Position numbers and translations under genes: made by a program. From Spirodela intermedia (taxonomy: Eukaryota > Streptophyta > Magnoliopsida > Alismatales > Araceae), in the NCBI GenBank assembly GCA_902729315.2, contig LR746266.1, positions 3,854,759-3,918,758 of the forward strand: a DNA stretch of 64,000 nt. Reading direction: 5' to 3'. A model generated the notes under the pieces. The model did no database searches. It was not told the origin of the DNA and saw only the letters and a program-made list of their open reading frames with translations. Positions 1 to 10,169 of the stretch are shown in pieces (positions within the stretch are counted from its first letter, which is position 1; every line of letters starts with the position of its first letter).

Positions 1-3000
1 CTAACCATATGGTCCTAAAGGTAACTAAACACCTCTTCTGAGAAGATAATACCTTAACAATTTTTTGTGGAAATAAGCACAAATTACATGATAACAACTC
101 TTTTTCGATAGATACGAATTACTTCTGTGTAACTAAATGCGTACTTTAACAACGTAGACATATTTTGCAGTATGAATAAAACTATTTTATGTGGAACTAT
201 ATCGTAACAATGTTTTGTGAGCAAAAAAAGATAGCTGTATCACTTTGAGGGCTTTGCGCCTGTGCCTCTCCTTTTTTTTCTTGGCTCCTCTCATTCTTCC
301 CTACTGTTCACCGGTCAACTTGTAATCTATTTTGAGAGGGGAGAGAGATGGATCTTTGGCCAGGATTCAGTAGATATGAAGTATTTACCTTGTCGTTTCT
401 GATGTCCTCTTTTGATAATTTGTTAGTTACAAAGTGACCTACCTTCTTCCAAATTTGGTGTTTTTGATTTCTTTGAAACCCTTAGATGATGAAAGTGTGG
501 GGTTACACTTGAACATCCGAATGTGATTATCTGTGATAGATGTAGACATTCGATATCTATTACAAAATAAAAATAGAGTTGAGTGCCAAGTATACCTAGG
601 TTGGTTGGACTCGAGGTTGATGTTCTTCACTCGATCCCCAAGCTCATTTTCATGTTCTTTATATTAGTTCTCCTCAGGGTTTTCTTAGTCATGGATCATT
701 TTCTTGAATTTCATCTGATCAAATGGTTTCCTGCTGATATTGGGTAGAATAAGAATCTTTCCCATTTGAATACGAATAGATCATTGGGATCAATATACTC
801 AACATTAGGAAGAAATCTCAGTTCTAGGTTAATTTTCCAAATTCAGGTGACTACTGGATATTGAATGTGCAGAGCTTTTATGATTAGCGTTGTAGAACCC
901 AAAGATCGGATAGAAAACGATGTTTCTCTCGACAGTTATATTGAATATATTGGCAATTGTTTGCACATTCCAGTAACACACATGAGACTAAGTAGACGGT
1001 TGGTATTACAGTCAGGCTCCATAGACTAGTTACGAAAATATGAATCACTCCAAAATTATAACTTCCAAAGTTCGTATAAATTCCCCAATATTTTTTTTTA
1101 TCATGATTTATGTTGTTCAGTGGTGGCGCTATCATTACGTGTAGTGTAAAATAATAGCTCAAATGGTTAATTAGTTACTAATATCTGTTATAATCAGAAT
1201 TTTTTTTACGCCTGGGAAAATTATTTTGATCTCCTTTTTTTCAGGGTATATCATTGAAGCTGAAACCTGGATCAAAGATTGCACTTGTTGGACCAAGTGG
1301 AGGTGGAAAAGTAAGCTTACCTTAGTTTTTCCCTGCGTACTGAAAGGCTTTCCAAAATTTCATCGTGGTTATGTGTCAAATTATCTTTAACTGTTAATCT
1401 TTGTGCTTATTACAGACAACGATAGCAAACTTGATCGAGAGATTTTATGACCCCATGAAAGGGAAGATCTTACTAAACGGGATGCCGTTGGTGGAAATAT
1501 CACACAAATTTCTCCACAGAGAGGTATTCATTGCATTGTCATCGACTTACCTCTTATATGTTCATCGTAGTCAATACTACATATTTCTGTGTACATGGAT
1601 CAAAACTCTGATTTTAAAAAAACGAAGTATCAGTACTTAATTGGTATCCAACTCGAAAGCACAGAGGAAATATGAATAAAGTAGAAGAACGAAATGCCTG
1701 GTAACCAGGCAGAGCTAGTCCTGTGACTTCCGAAGCAATTTGTTCCATTTTCTGAGTGTCCCTTATCTTGGATCTTCTGGCCCTTCTTCCACCATTTTAG
1801 CCTTAAAACTCATATTTTTCGATGCTTCCCTCCATTTGGCTGTTTTTTCGTTGGCTTTTGGTAGAAAAACTCATGCCCAAGCGTAGAGCATGCTGGTATG
1901 TGCGATAATCATATGGTCAAACTTACCAGGAGGAGTCAACAGAGTTGCCTTTTTTTAACAAAGAGGATATGTAAGGCTGTGTCGGGTGTGTAGGATGTGT
2001 CTGGTTTCTTGAACTCTTTGTTTTGGATGGGGTCTTGAATATTTTGCATCCAAGAAATCCAGTACAAAACTTTTGTACATTCCAACTTTTTTCTATTATT
2101 TTATATAACTCGGATCATTGCCAAAAACGTCTAGTAATTCTTGCAAGGACCCGGAGTCTCAGACAGTATTGACTTCCTGTCAAGTTGAGCTTAATCTCCT
2201 GATCGTGCTCATTTATTTCTGGGTTCTTCTCTCCCATAAATCTGCACTAACCGGTTCTTCATAAACCACAGGTCAGCATAGTAAGCCAAGAGCCTGTGCT
2301 TTTCAACTGTTCGATCGAGGAGAACATTGCATACGGATTGGATGGAAAAGCCAGCATTGCTGACGTAGAAAACGCTGCTGTAAGGCTCGGGTTTTTTTAT
2401 TTGTGCGTTATGCTTATCCGAAAAGCGTCCCACTCCTGACACGCTGAACCCCCAATTCCAGAAAATGGCTAATGCACACGAGTTCATATCAAAGTTTCCC
2501 GATCAATACAAGACCCACGTGGGAGAACGAGGGATACGGCTTTCTGGGGGCCAAAAGCAGAGAATAGCGATTGCAAGAGCCCTGCTGATGAATCCCAAGG
2601 TTCTACTTCTGGATGAGGCTACAAGCGCTCTGGATGCTGAGAGTGAATACCTCGTTCAGGTGCCCCCAATAATTTCAATATATATATATATATAAATTAT
2701 ATTTTTGGAACTACTTATTCGTTCATTTTTTTAATTTATGGGTGCTTCCATATTTTCCCTCTTTTTCTGTTCGCATTCAAGACCAGAATATATTTTGGCG
2801 AAATTCTTTAATAGTCAGCAAAGTTTTTATTTTATTTTATTTTATTTTATTTATTTGACAGTGATGTTCAGACGCCAAGAGGCTTGTTCTCCTAGTGCTG
2901 ACATCTCATTGTTGGTGGAAATGACTCATCTTCCCAGGATGCCATGGATTCCTTGATGAAGGGAAGAACCGTCCTGGTGATAGCGCACAGGCTTTCTACT

Positions 3001-3141
3001 GTCCAGAGCGCAGACACGGTCGCGGTCGTTTCGGAGGGGCAGATTGCTGAGAGCGGTACCCATGAAGAGCTCCTGAAGATGGATGGAGTTTACACTGCTC
3101 TGGTGAAGAGGCAGCTGCAGGGGTCCAGGAAGGATGTCTAG
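1..3141 (+). CDS. ALS1: Half-size ABC transporter, ALS1/ABCB27 (TAP-like) type, 3' part only
   Basis: This is the C-terminal nucleotide-binding domain of a TAP-like ABCB half transporter. The gene is cut by the window start. Exons: 1-20 (ends ..NHMVLK), 1245-1310, 1416-1523, 2272-2379, 2462-2659, 2938-3141; all introns after the first exon piece are phase 0. Visible motifs are Walker A GPSGGGK/TT split across an intron, the Q-loop in [10 protein letters not shown], signature LSGGQKQR, Walker [13 protein letters not shown], and H-loop VIAHRLS. The protein ends [13 protein letters not shown]. Intron positions and wording follow Arabidopsis ALS1 (ABCB27) closely. ALS1 is a vacuolar-membrane half transporter needed for aluminium tolerance and is thought to sequester Al or an Al complex. 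The transmembrane domain lies upstream of the window. The ATPase motifs are all intact. Substrate and location are inferred from the family. Confidence 0.93.
21..1244 (+). other. Long intron of the ABC transporter gene
   Basis: AT-rich intron between the exon ending at base 20 (AAG|gtaact) and the exon starting at 1245 (tttttcag|GGT). I see no additional coding exon and no recognisable transposon in it. Confidence 0.75.
2680..2695. repeat. Short TA repeat in ABC intron
   Basis: A run of alternating T and A inside the intron that follows the LVQ exon. An ATTTT pentanucleotide run follows in the same intron at about 2828-2852. Confidence 0.7.
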
Positions 3142-3352
3142 TCCGAGCCATTCCTGTCGATAAACCTTGCTTTTTCTCCCATTTAACATCATATTTGAGA
3201 TAGCTACGACATGTTCTGACATTATATCTCATAGCTTTTTTGATAATAATTGAGATCAGGTTGTGTTGGTATATATCCTTTGTATGCAGACTCAAAGCAG
3301 AGTACTTACTATGGGAACCGAGAGAGTCTAGGATCAAACCCAGAAGTCCATT

Positions 3353-3379
3353 GCCTCTCTCTCTCTCTCTCTCTCTCTA
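3353..3379. repeat. CT microsatellite
   Basis: Uninterrupted CT dinucleotides between the ABC transporter stop and the rhomboid gene start. Confidence 0.9.
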
Positions 3380-3775
3380 GGCCAGGGCTTAAAAGGGCTC
3401 AGAACCTATCTCTTGGGTTTTTAATATACTAAAACCTGTCATATTTTGAGATTTTTTTTCATCCCACAGGATGACAAAATTGTGGGATTTTAGTTAAAAA
3501 GTATCAATTATTTTATTCCCACTTTGTGAAAAAAATCTTGAATATGTTCATATCTCTGGTGTTCGTTCAGATTCAAATCCATTAACGAGAAATGGGTCAG
3601 GACAGATTTCTCAACTTGCTGACAATTAAATGGGTTCAGGCCATCAAGTCGGTTCTACAGACAACCTCCTGAGAGGCGGCGCTGTCATCTCCGTCTTTCC
3701 TCTCACCTCCACGAGGTCGCCGGCGGTCAGACTCCGGCATGTGCTCGTAACCGGCGAGGTTTGACAGCCGTGGAA

Positions 3776-5301
3776 ATGCGGGGGCTGCGGGGTCTCCTCT
3801 CCCGGAAGTCCCCCAGCCCTGGTGGCGCCCTCAACCTTGGTCGCCGACCCACCATCCCCTCCGGTGTCTCTCATGGTGGTCTCTCCTCCTCGCCTTGGCA
3901 AACCACTCCCCATTTTCATTCTACCGTCTCGCCAGGGGGCTTCTCTTTCGATTCTCTGCTCCGTGGGTGGCGTTGTCAGCGGAGACTCGCCGATGCGTTA
4001 TGCCTGCTCTCAGCCCCAAGGGCGGTTCCCGCTCTGGAGCGGCTGCTGATGGCGGCTCCCAGAGCTCCTTGGTTTGCCGCACGGTCCAAAACCCTCAAGG
4101 GCCACGGTCTCCGCTGGTTGCAGTTCTCGCTGCAGAAGAGACGAGGATCTCGCCTGGATGACTACTTCGGGCGACGAAATTACTGGTACGGGGATCGATC
4201 TTTTCCCCAAAACCCATCATTCTACGTTTATTTATGAAAAAAGTTCTGTATAATATGAAATCTTGGCAGACCTATGGTTTCCTAGTCTTTAAAATTCACC
4301 CGAATTGAAGATACGTTGAAGAACAGAGACACTCAGCGGTCCATTGTTGCCACTCCTGTAGTGCTTCTTTCTCGTTACCCTTCTCACATCGGAGCCCTCA
4401 CAGTTCTTTGGGTATCAGTGCCTCGCTCGTTTGTGTTCATCAGCTTTCCACCTCTACATTTTATGAATATTTATGTCGTTCAGGTGGGCATTTCTGCCTT
4501 GAACTCCTACCGAGACGCAGGAAAGGACGCCGTTCCGCCTCTTTTTTCGGTTTTACCATGGTTCTTGGATATCAAGAAATTGACCAATGATTGGTAACTA
4601 GGCTGAACAGAACTTCTTTCACCAGGGCGCAATCATACACCCAAGGTTGGAAATTTTTTGCTCAGTTTTTTGTACGTTACAGATCATTCCTCCCTTGCAT
4701 TCTTATTCACTCATTGGGAAAAAAGTGGTATACTTACTTTTCCCCCAGCAGTCCTCTTTCTCACAATGACCTGGTTTTCTGAGGTCTTCACCATGTCTAG
4801 ACGAATGAGATTTTTCTTTTTCAATTTCCAACTTCGGCCCTTCATCAGCTGGCTCTAATAGGATGATATATACATCTACACCTACATATGGTCATTTGCT
4901 TTTATCTCTTATGTGGCAGACATGGCCAACAGAAGGGTGCCCATGTCATTGTCTGTATTCATCCTGGGAGAAGAAAAAAGGCAGATTGGAATCCAAAGAT
5001 GGGTGTATGGCGAGGAGAAGGCACTAGAAAGTTATGAGGGCATTAGGCAACACTGGTAAGAGGTGAGGGAAGGTGTAGTGAGCGGTCAATAGCTGTAAAA
5101 GAGGGGTGAGACCTGTGGCTGGTAGGCAAAGGAGAAATGAACATGTGGTTTTGGGAGATGTAGGAGGAATTAGCTGCGGCTTTGGGATGGAGAGGACCCT
5201 GGTGGGGTGTGAGGGAAGGAGTAGGAGGAGGTGGAACCAGCAGCTGGTAGGGGAAGGAAAATTTGCAAGGGGAAGAAACTGGTAGGGGAAGGAAAATTTG
5301 T

Positions 5302-5345
<44 letters not shown>

Positions 5346-7929
5346 GTGACCCTGTTACATCCCTGGCTCTTTTCTACGTATAAGTGGATAACAGCACTGT
5401 CCACTTTCAGAACCTGGAAGAAAAGAGCTGCCTGATGTTGATACGGCTTAAGAAGATCTTTTTACTCCTTTATTCATATCATTTCAGGCTCAAGGTTTGA
5501 AAGACGAGAGCATTGATTGCTAACAATTTACTTCAGTGGATCTGCCATGAAACCTAATTTCTTGACAGCTATGCATGCGTACCATTTTAACGTAAAGACA
5601 GTCCCTGTCTCTGTGATGCAAAAAGTCTGTATTTTTTTTTTTCTTCTTCCAGGAGATCGTGGATACCAACGTCAGATGGAGTTGTCTATGGCCTGATTGG
5701 GGTCAATGTTGCCGTTTTCATCCTATGGAGGACTGTAGATCCAAGATTCATGATGGAAAACTTCACGGTCAGTACAAGAGTAAATTCGTGTGGCTCCCAC
5801 TGATATTGATATTTGTTTCACCTTCGTCAAGAGGAGGGTCATCCCATCCTTCAGAGAACTTGATGTTATTATTTTGGTTTAGAGTTCAGATCTGTGATTT
5901 CACCGGCTGAAATATCCACCCACTTGAAGCAGATCTCGTTGGCAAATTTTAAGAGCGGGCGTCTGCACACATTGATTACCAGTGCATTCAGCCACATGGA
6001 TGGAGATCATATCTTGATCAACATGATTGGTCTATATTTCTTTGGGACAAATGTAAGATCCTGCCTTCTAATGCATCGATTCTGATTCATTTCTTTTATA
6101 AAATTATATTTAAAATTTGATCCTAAATCATTCTTCAAGAGGTAGCAATCATGATATCTCAAGACCAAGCATGTTGATCTTATTAGTAAAATGTTGTTGG
6201 AACTAGCTTCGCTGGATCTGAACGAATATATTAGTAACATGTTGGATCTTATATCATACAGATATCCAATCTCATGCCTTTAAATTTATATGCTCAAAGG
6301 TGTCATGAAGAAAGTCCTTTGTTCTTGGATATTGAACTGTTTCTTGACCAGTTTCATTTCAATTGGCTTTACTGTATTGGGATTTCATCTTTATCGTCTT
6401 GCATCCATCGAATATGGTTTTGGAAACTATTTTCAACTGTGCATGGAAGAGGATCTACTGAGAATTCTAATGCAGGTAGATGTGACCGTCTTGGATGGGA
6501 AATCTAAGGCATGCTACTCCGTGTAATATTAGACTGTCTGTCGAAATAAACTGTTCATATGAACCATAGTCTGTCAAATATTGGTTAAAGAAAATGTGCT
6601 ACACAAAGCTTACCTATCCTTATTGGACCATTAATCTTGCACTTAACCTACTAAATATGGACACTCGAAATTTCACAAAAATGTAGACGTAGTGGTAAAG
6701 TTGTTGACTCGCCGTATTTTTAGAAGCTTTCCCATTTAACGTCAGAAAAAAGGTAATAAAACTAATTTAAGCATGCTGAACTTCTGGCTCGAATACAGTT
6801 CTTATGAATCTAACAGGTGATCCGTCGAAAGGAAAGAAATCAGTGTTTTCCAGTCTTTCTACCCCTCTTTAAATTCTTCATCTTTGTCAGAAATGCCTTG
6901 TAATTTTTTTATAATTAAACCTTAAACTACTTTTCTAATCATGCTTTTATCCATTTAGCCCGGTTTCACTTTTATGTCGATTAGTATATTCGAACGGGTA
7001 TTTTTTTCTTATGCACATACAAGGGACACGCCCTATCCCTCCCTCCATATCCATTAATATCAAAAAGACGTATCCTCTTTCCATAATCTTCAGAAAAATG
7101 CTGTTTTCCGATATTTTTAGCACAATTTCTGATAATTTCTCAATTTGATAATCCTCCTTGCCGACAGATCGGAAGTCTGTTTGGGCCCAGATTTCTGCTG
7201 AATCTGTACATAGCAGGGGCGATCAGCGGGTCCAGCTTCTATTTAGTGCACCAAGCTCTGACTTCCCCTTCCTTCAGGGTAATCTCCCCTGTTGATCTTG
7301 AAATGCTGATGCTTTTCTTCCATCCCTGGAGAACCCCGTTACCTTCAAGATCCCCCCCCACTGACAACAAGTTGCCATCTTTTTTCTTGGATATTTCAGC
7401 ATGCGGACATGATGATTCACTCGAGATCCTATGCACTGGTACACAATTTCGCTCAGATGGTTATGTGAGTTACCGTTTTTTGCCACATAATTTCCATCAA
7501 ATTCCTCGTCTTCCCATTCCACAGGGCGCTAGCGCGGCTGTAAATGCCATTCTCCTCCTTGATGTGTTCCTCTTCCCTAAGAACATATACTATCTCAACT
7601 TCTTCATCCCTGTTCCTGCGGCATTGATGGTGGGCTCTCTCCCTTTATGGAAAAAAAAATGAGACAATTCCATGTTTTCAGACCGATTCCTAAACCCTTT
7701 TGATCGATCTGTTGTCTCAGGGGGCGATAATCATCGGATCCGATCTGTGGAAGATTAAAAAGGTGATGTGCCCCTGGTTTTCTGAGTTTCCAAATCTGGC
7801 GTAGGATCATCCTCTCTGATTCCTGTCTCAATTCCACAGGGAGAGGAGCGAATTTCTGGGTCAGCGCACCTCGGCGGTGCCCTAGTTGCGGCGCTGGTGT
7901 GGGCGCGGATCAGGAAGGGTTGGATCTGA
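3776..7929 (+). CDS. RBL12: Rhomboid-family serine protease, mitochondrial RBL12-like
   Basis: Eight exons: 3776-4185, 5653-5771, 5883-6052, 7168-7278, 7400-7438, 7525-7629, 7721-7762, 7840-7929, giving 361 aa. The start is the first ATG after an in-frame TTG. The N-terminus (MRGLRGLLSRK...) is basic and lacks acidic residues, as expected for a mitochondrial presequence. The membrane core shows GLIGVNVAVFILWR, FSHMDGDHILINMIGLYFFG, FGPRFLLNLYIAGAISGS, the catalytic-serine motif GASAA and the catalytic histidine in SGSAHLGGA. The tail VWARIRKGWI matches plant RBL12. Rhomboids cut substrates within the membrane with a Ser-His dyad; the RBL12 substrate is unknown. The second intron (5772-5882) uses the only donor/acceptor pair I found that keeps frame, and is the weakest part of the model. 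The usual GASGA is GASAA here; the catalytic Ser is kept. Confidence 0.88.
5305..5341. repeat. GA microsatellite in rhomboid intron 1
   Basis: Pure GA run inside the first intron of the rhomboid gene. Just upstream, a roughly 22-bp unit (ctggtaggggaaggaaaatt) occurs twice, near 5241 and 5279. Confidence 0.9.
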
Positions 7930-8822
7930 GAGAAGATCTGACTCGGGCCTCTGAAGAACAGTTTGGCACCACCCAGGTGGGGGGCCGTCAGGATCTGGTT
8001 TTGGAGTCCCAGATCAAGTGGGGGGGGGGCCGACCCAGATTAGGATTTGAGCTCTCCTAGCTCATTGGCTCCTTCGAATGCGGCTCACGATCTTGGTCTC
8101 TAAGCAAAAGGGCGGCAAAAATGAGGGTTTGGGGTAACTGGGCCTTTTTTTTTCTTGGATTTAACCAAAAAAGGCGCCTGCTTTATTTGAAAAAATCCGC
8201 TGACGTAGTTCTTCGGTAATTCTTGCGATATAAAAAAGCTGCTCGAAGCAGTTGTTCCAAGGTCGTAGTTTAACTAACGTGAGGTGAGAACGCTCCCCGA
8301 TGTGAAAGTGAGCTGGCATCCCTCGCCGCTACTCTGGCGCCTTTGAAATATCTTTGCATTTTGACCTTGTAAGACAGAAATTCTTCTCCACGCGGAGGCG
8401 GTAATGGGCTTTAAGTAAATAGCACATCTCGAAAGATGTATGTGCAAGGAAGACTTTATAGGGGGGGTGTCAGGATAATATGTCCGGCGGATCAGGGGGA
8501 TCCCGGTGTGTTTAATAAATGACGGCCCGGCACGGGGCGGAGCGCTTCGATTTTTCATGTCTTCTTCTCCGCCGGTCGGTACCCTCCCTCCCCCTCGGTT
8601 AGGGTTTTAGGTGGATTTTTTTTTTGTATGGTCCCTCCGAAAACCCTAACAAATTCCCCAGCGGATTCTCCTTCCATGTTGCCGATGGTGTTCGCGACTT
8701 GATCCAGAGGTGAATTGAGTGGAGGAGCATTTGAATCGTTCTTCGCGTTAGGGTTTACTGTTTCGGTGCTGCTGCTCCGGGAATCAGTGGAGTGCTAGGT
8801 TTGCGGGCGTGCAAACTTTCCG
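7930..8822 (+). promoter_or_regulatory. TAF8 upstream region with three telo-box elements
   Basis: This is the intergenic and leader region between the rhomboid stop and TAF8. Telo-box cores (AAACCCTAA or complement) occur at about 8599-8608 (+ttaggg), 8640-8649 (aaaaccctaa) and 8748-8756 (ttagggttt). Telo-boxes are common in promoters of plant housekeeping and translation genes. No clear TATA box was identified. Confidence 0.5.
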
Positions 8823-9064
8823 GTAAGTAACTTGGGAGCTCATTGCTTGTTTCCGCTATCTCCCAGCCGCTTCCGCTTGAAATGGAGCGGGAATCTAGGT
8901 TTCACCCTAATCCCAACCTGGCGTGACTGCGGCGTTTGTACTCAATTGGTCAGCTCGCGACAGTGCGAGGTCACTGCGAGTGATGTGTTGTCGGTGACCT
9001 GCTTCTCCGTTGCTGGATAGCTGGGAGGTCGAGGACGATCTCGAACTGTAAAACTTTGCTACAG
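8823..9064 (+). other. Probable 5'UTR intron of TAF8
   Basis: A strong donor (TCCG|GTAAGTAAC) at 8823 and acceptor (tttgctacag) ending at 9064 bracket a leader intron. The next exon opens with the tiny upstream ORF ATG-GTA-TGA at 9065, followed by the main ATG at 9084. Confidence 0.55.
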
Positions 9065-9083
9065 ATGGTATGATTGGTTGAAT

Positions 9084-10169
9084 ATGAACGATGGAGGGAA
9101 GGAGAGTGCAAGGGACACTGAGAGCCGCCAATTGGGTAGTAGACGCTCGGCGGCAGATGCCTTCGGCCGAGCAATTGCCAGGATTGCTGTTGCACAAATT
9201 TGCGAGTCTCTGGGATTTAACAGCATACAGCAGTCTGCCCTTGATGCGCTCTCGGATGTGGCGGTTCGTTACATCTGTGATTTAGGCCGAACTTCACACT
9301 TTTATGCCAACCTAGCTGGAAGAACGGGCTGCAGTGTATTTGACGTTTTGCAAGGGTTAGAGGAACTGGGATCAACCCAGGGATTTTCCAGCGCATCAGA
9401 TGTGCACCATTGTCTTGTGAACTCTGGCGTCGTGCGTGACCTCACTCGGTACGTGAGCATTGCAGATGAGGCCCCTTTTGCTCGATCTGTACCGCATTTT
9501 CCAATCGCACACCACCGGAAGCTTTCTCTTGCCTTCTCACAGATTGGAGAACCGCCACCGGGGAAGCATATACCTGATTGGCTTCCTGCATTCCCTGACC
9601 CGCACACGTACATCCATACACCAGTGTGGGATGAAAAGGCGTCAGACCCAAGAACGGGAAAAATTGAGCAAGCAAGACAGCGACGAAAGGCAGAAAGGTC
9701 CTTGTTAAGTTTACAACAGCGCTTGGCCTACAGTGGCGCTACATCTGTAGCTCCAGTGGTTGATGATATTCGTGGAAAGGAAAAGCAAGAGGTGCCTATC
9801 AATCCCTTTCTTGCCCCACCCATACTATTTGGCGAAAAAGAAGTATCTCCGATTATTCCACCTGATGCTGCCGTGGGAAACAAGGTTTCAGTTCTTGAGA
9901 CTTTTGCCCCAGCCATTGAAGCTATGAAGAGGGGAGCTTCTGATTCTATGGGTGGTGAATCTAAGATTCTGCCTATTAAGAGGCCTGCAGTGCATTTCAC
10001 ATTTGGTAACAAGAAGTCCATTACTGCACCTTTTTCATTTAAAACTCCAAGCTCTGGGAAAAGAGGTTTGCGGATCCTTAAGGATGATGAAAAGGATGAC
10101 AAGAAGCGGAGAGCAGAGCTGATACTCAAAGAGGCCATGGAGAATCCGCATGAACTTGCGCAGTTGTAG
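9084..10169 (+). CDS. TAF8: Transcription initiation factor TFIID subunit 8 (TAF8)
   Basis: A single coding exon of 361 aa; the first in-frame ATG is at 9084, and the frame is open a further two codons to a TTG. Residues ~20-95 form the bromodomain-associated histone fold (FGRAIARIAVAQICESLGF, DALSDVAVRYICDLGR). The TAF8 C-terminal domain follows at ~160-190 (PPPGKHIPDWLPAFPDPHTY), then a basic stretch (RQRRKAERSLLSLQQRLA) and a low-complexity tail with a charged end. TAF8 pairs with TAF10 in TFIID, the general factor that recognises core promoters for RNA polymerase II, so it acts in the nucleus. Length and domain order are normal and nothing looks broken. AATAAA-like signals lie downstream near 10755 and 10826. 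Confidence 0.95.
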   Translation: MNDGGKESARDTESRQLGSRRSAADAFGRAIARIAVAQICESLGFNSIQQSALDALSDVAVRYICDLGRTSHFYANLAGRTGCSVFDVLQGLEELGSTQGFSSASDVHHCLVNSGVVRDLTRYVSIADEAPFARSVPHFPIAHHRKLSLAFSQIGEPPPGKHIPDWLPAFPDPHTYIHTPVWDEKASDPRTGKIEQARQRRKAERSLLSLQQRLAYSGATSVAPVVDDIRGKEKQEVPINPFLAPPILFGEKEVSPIIPPDAAVGNKVSVLETFAPAIEAMKRGASDSMGGESKILPIKRPAVHFTFGNKKSITAPFSFKTPSSGKRGLRILKDDEKDDKKRRAELILKEAMENPHELAQL

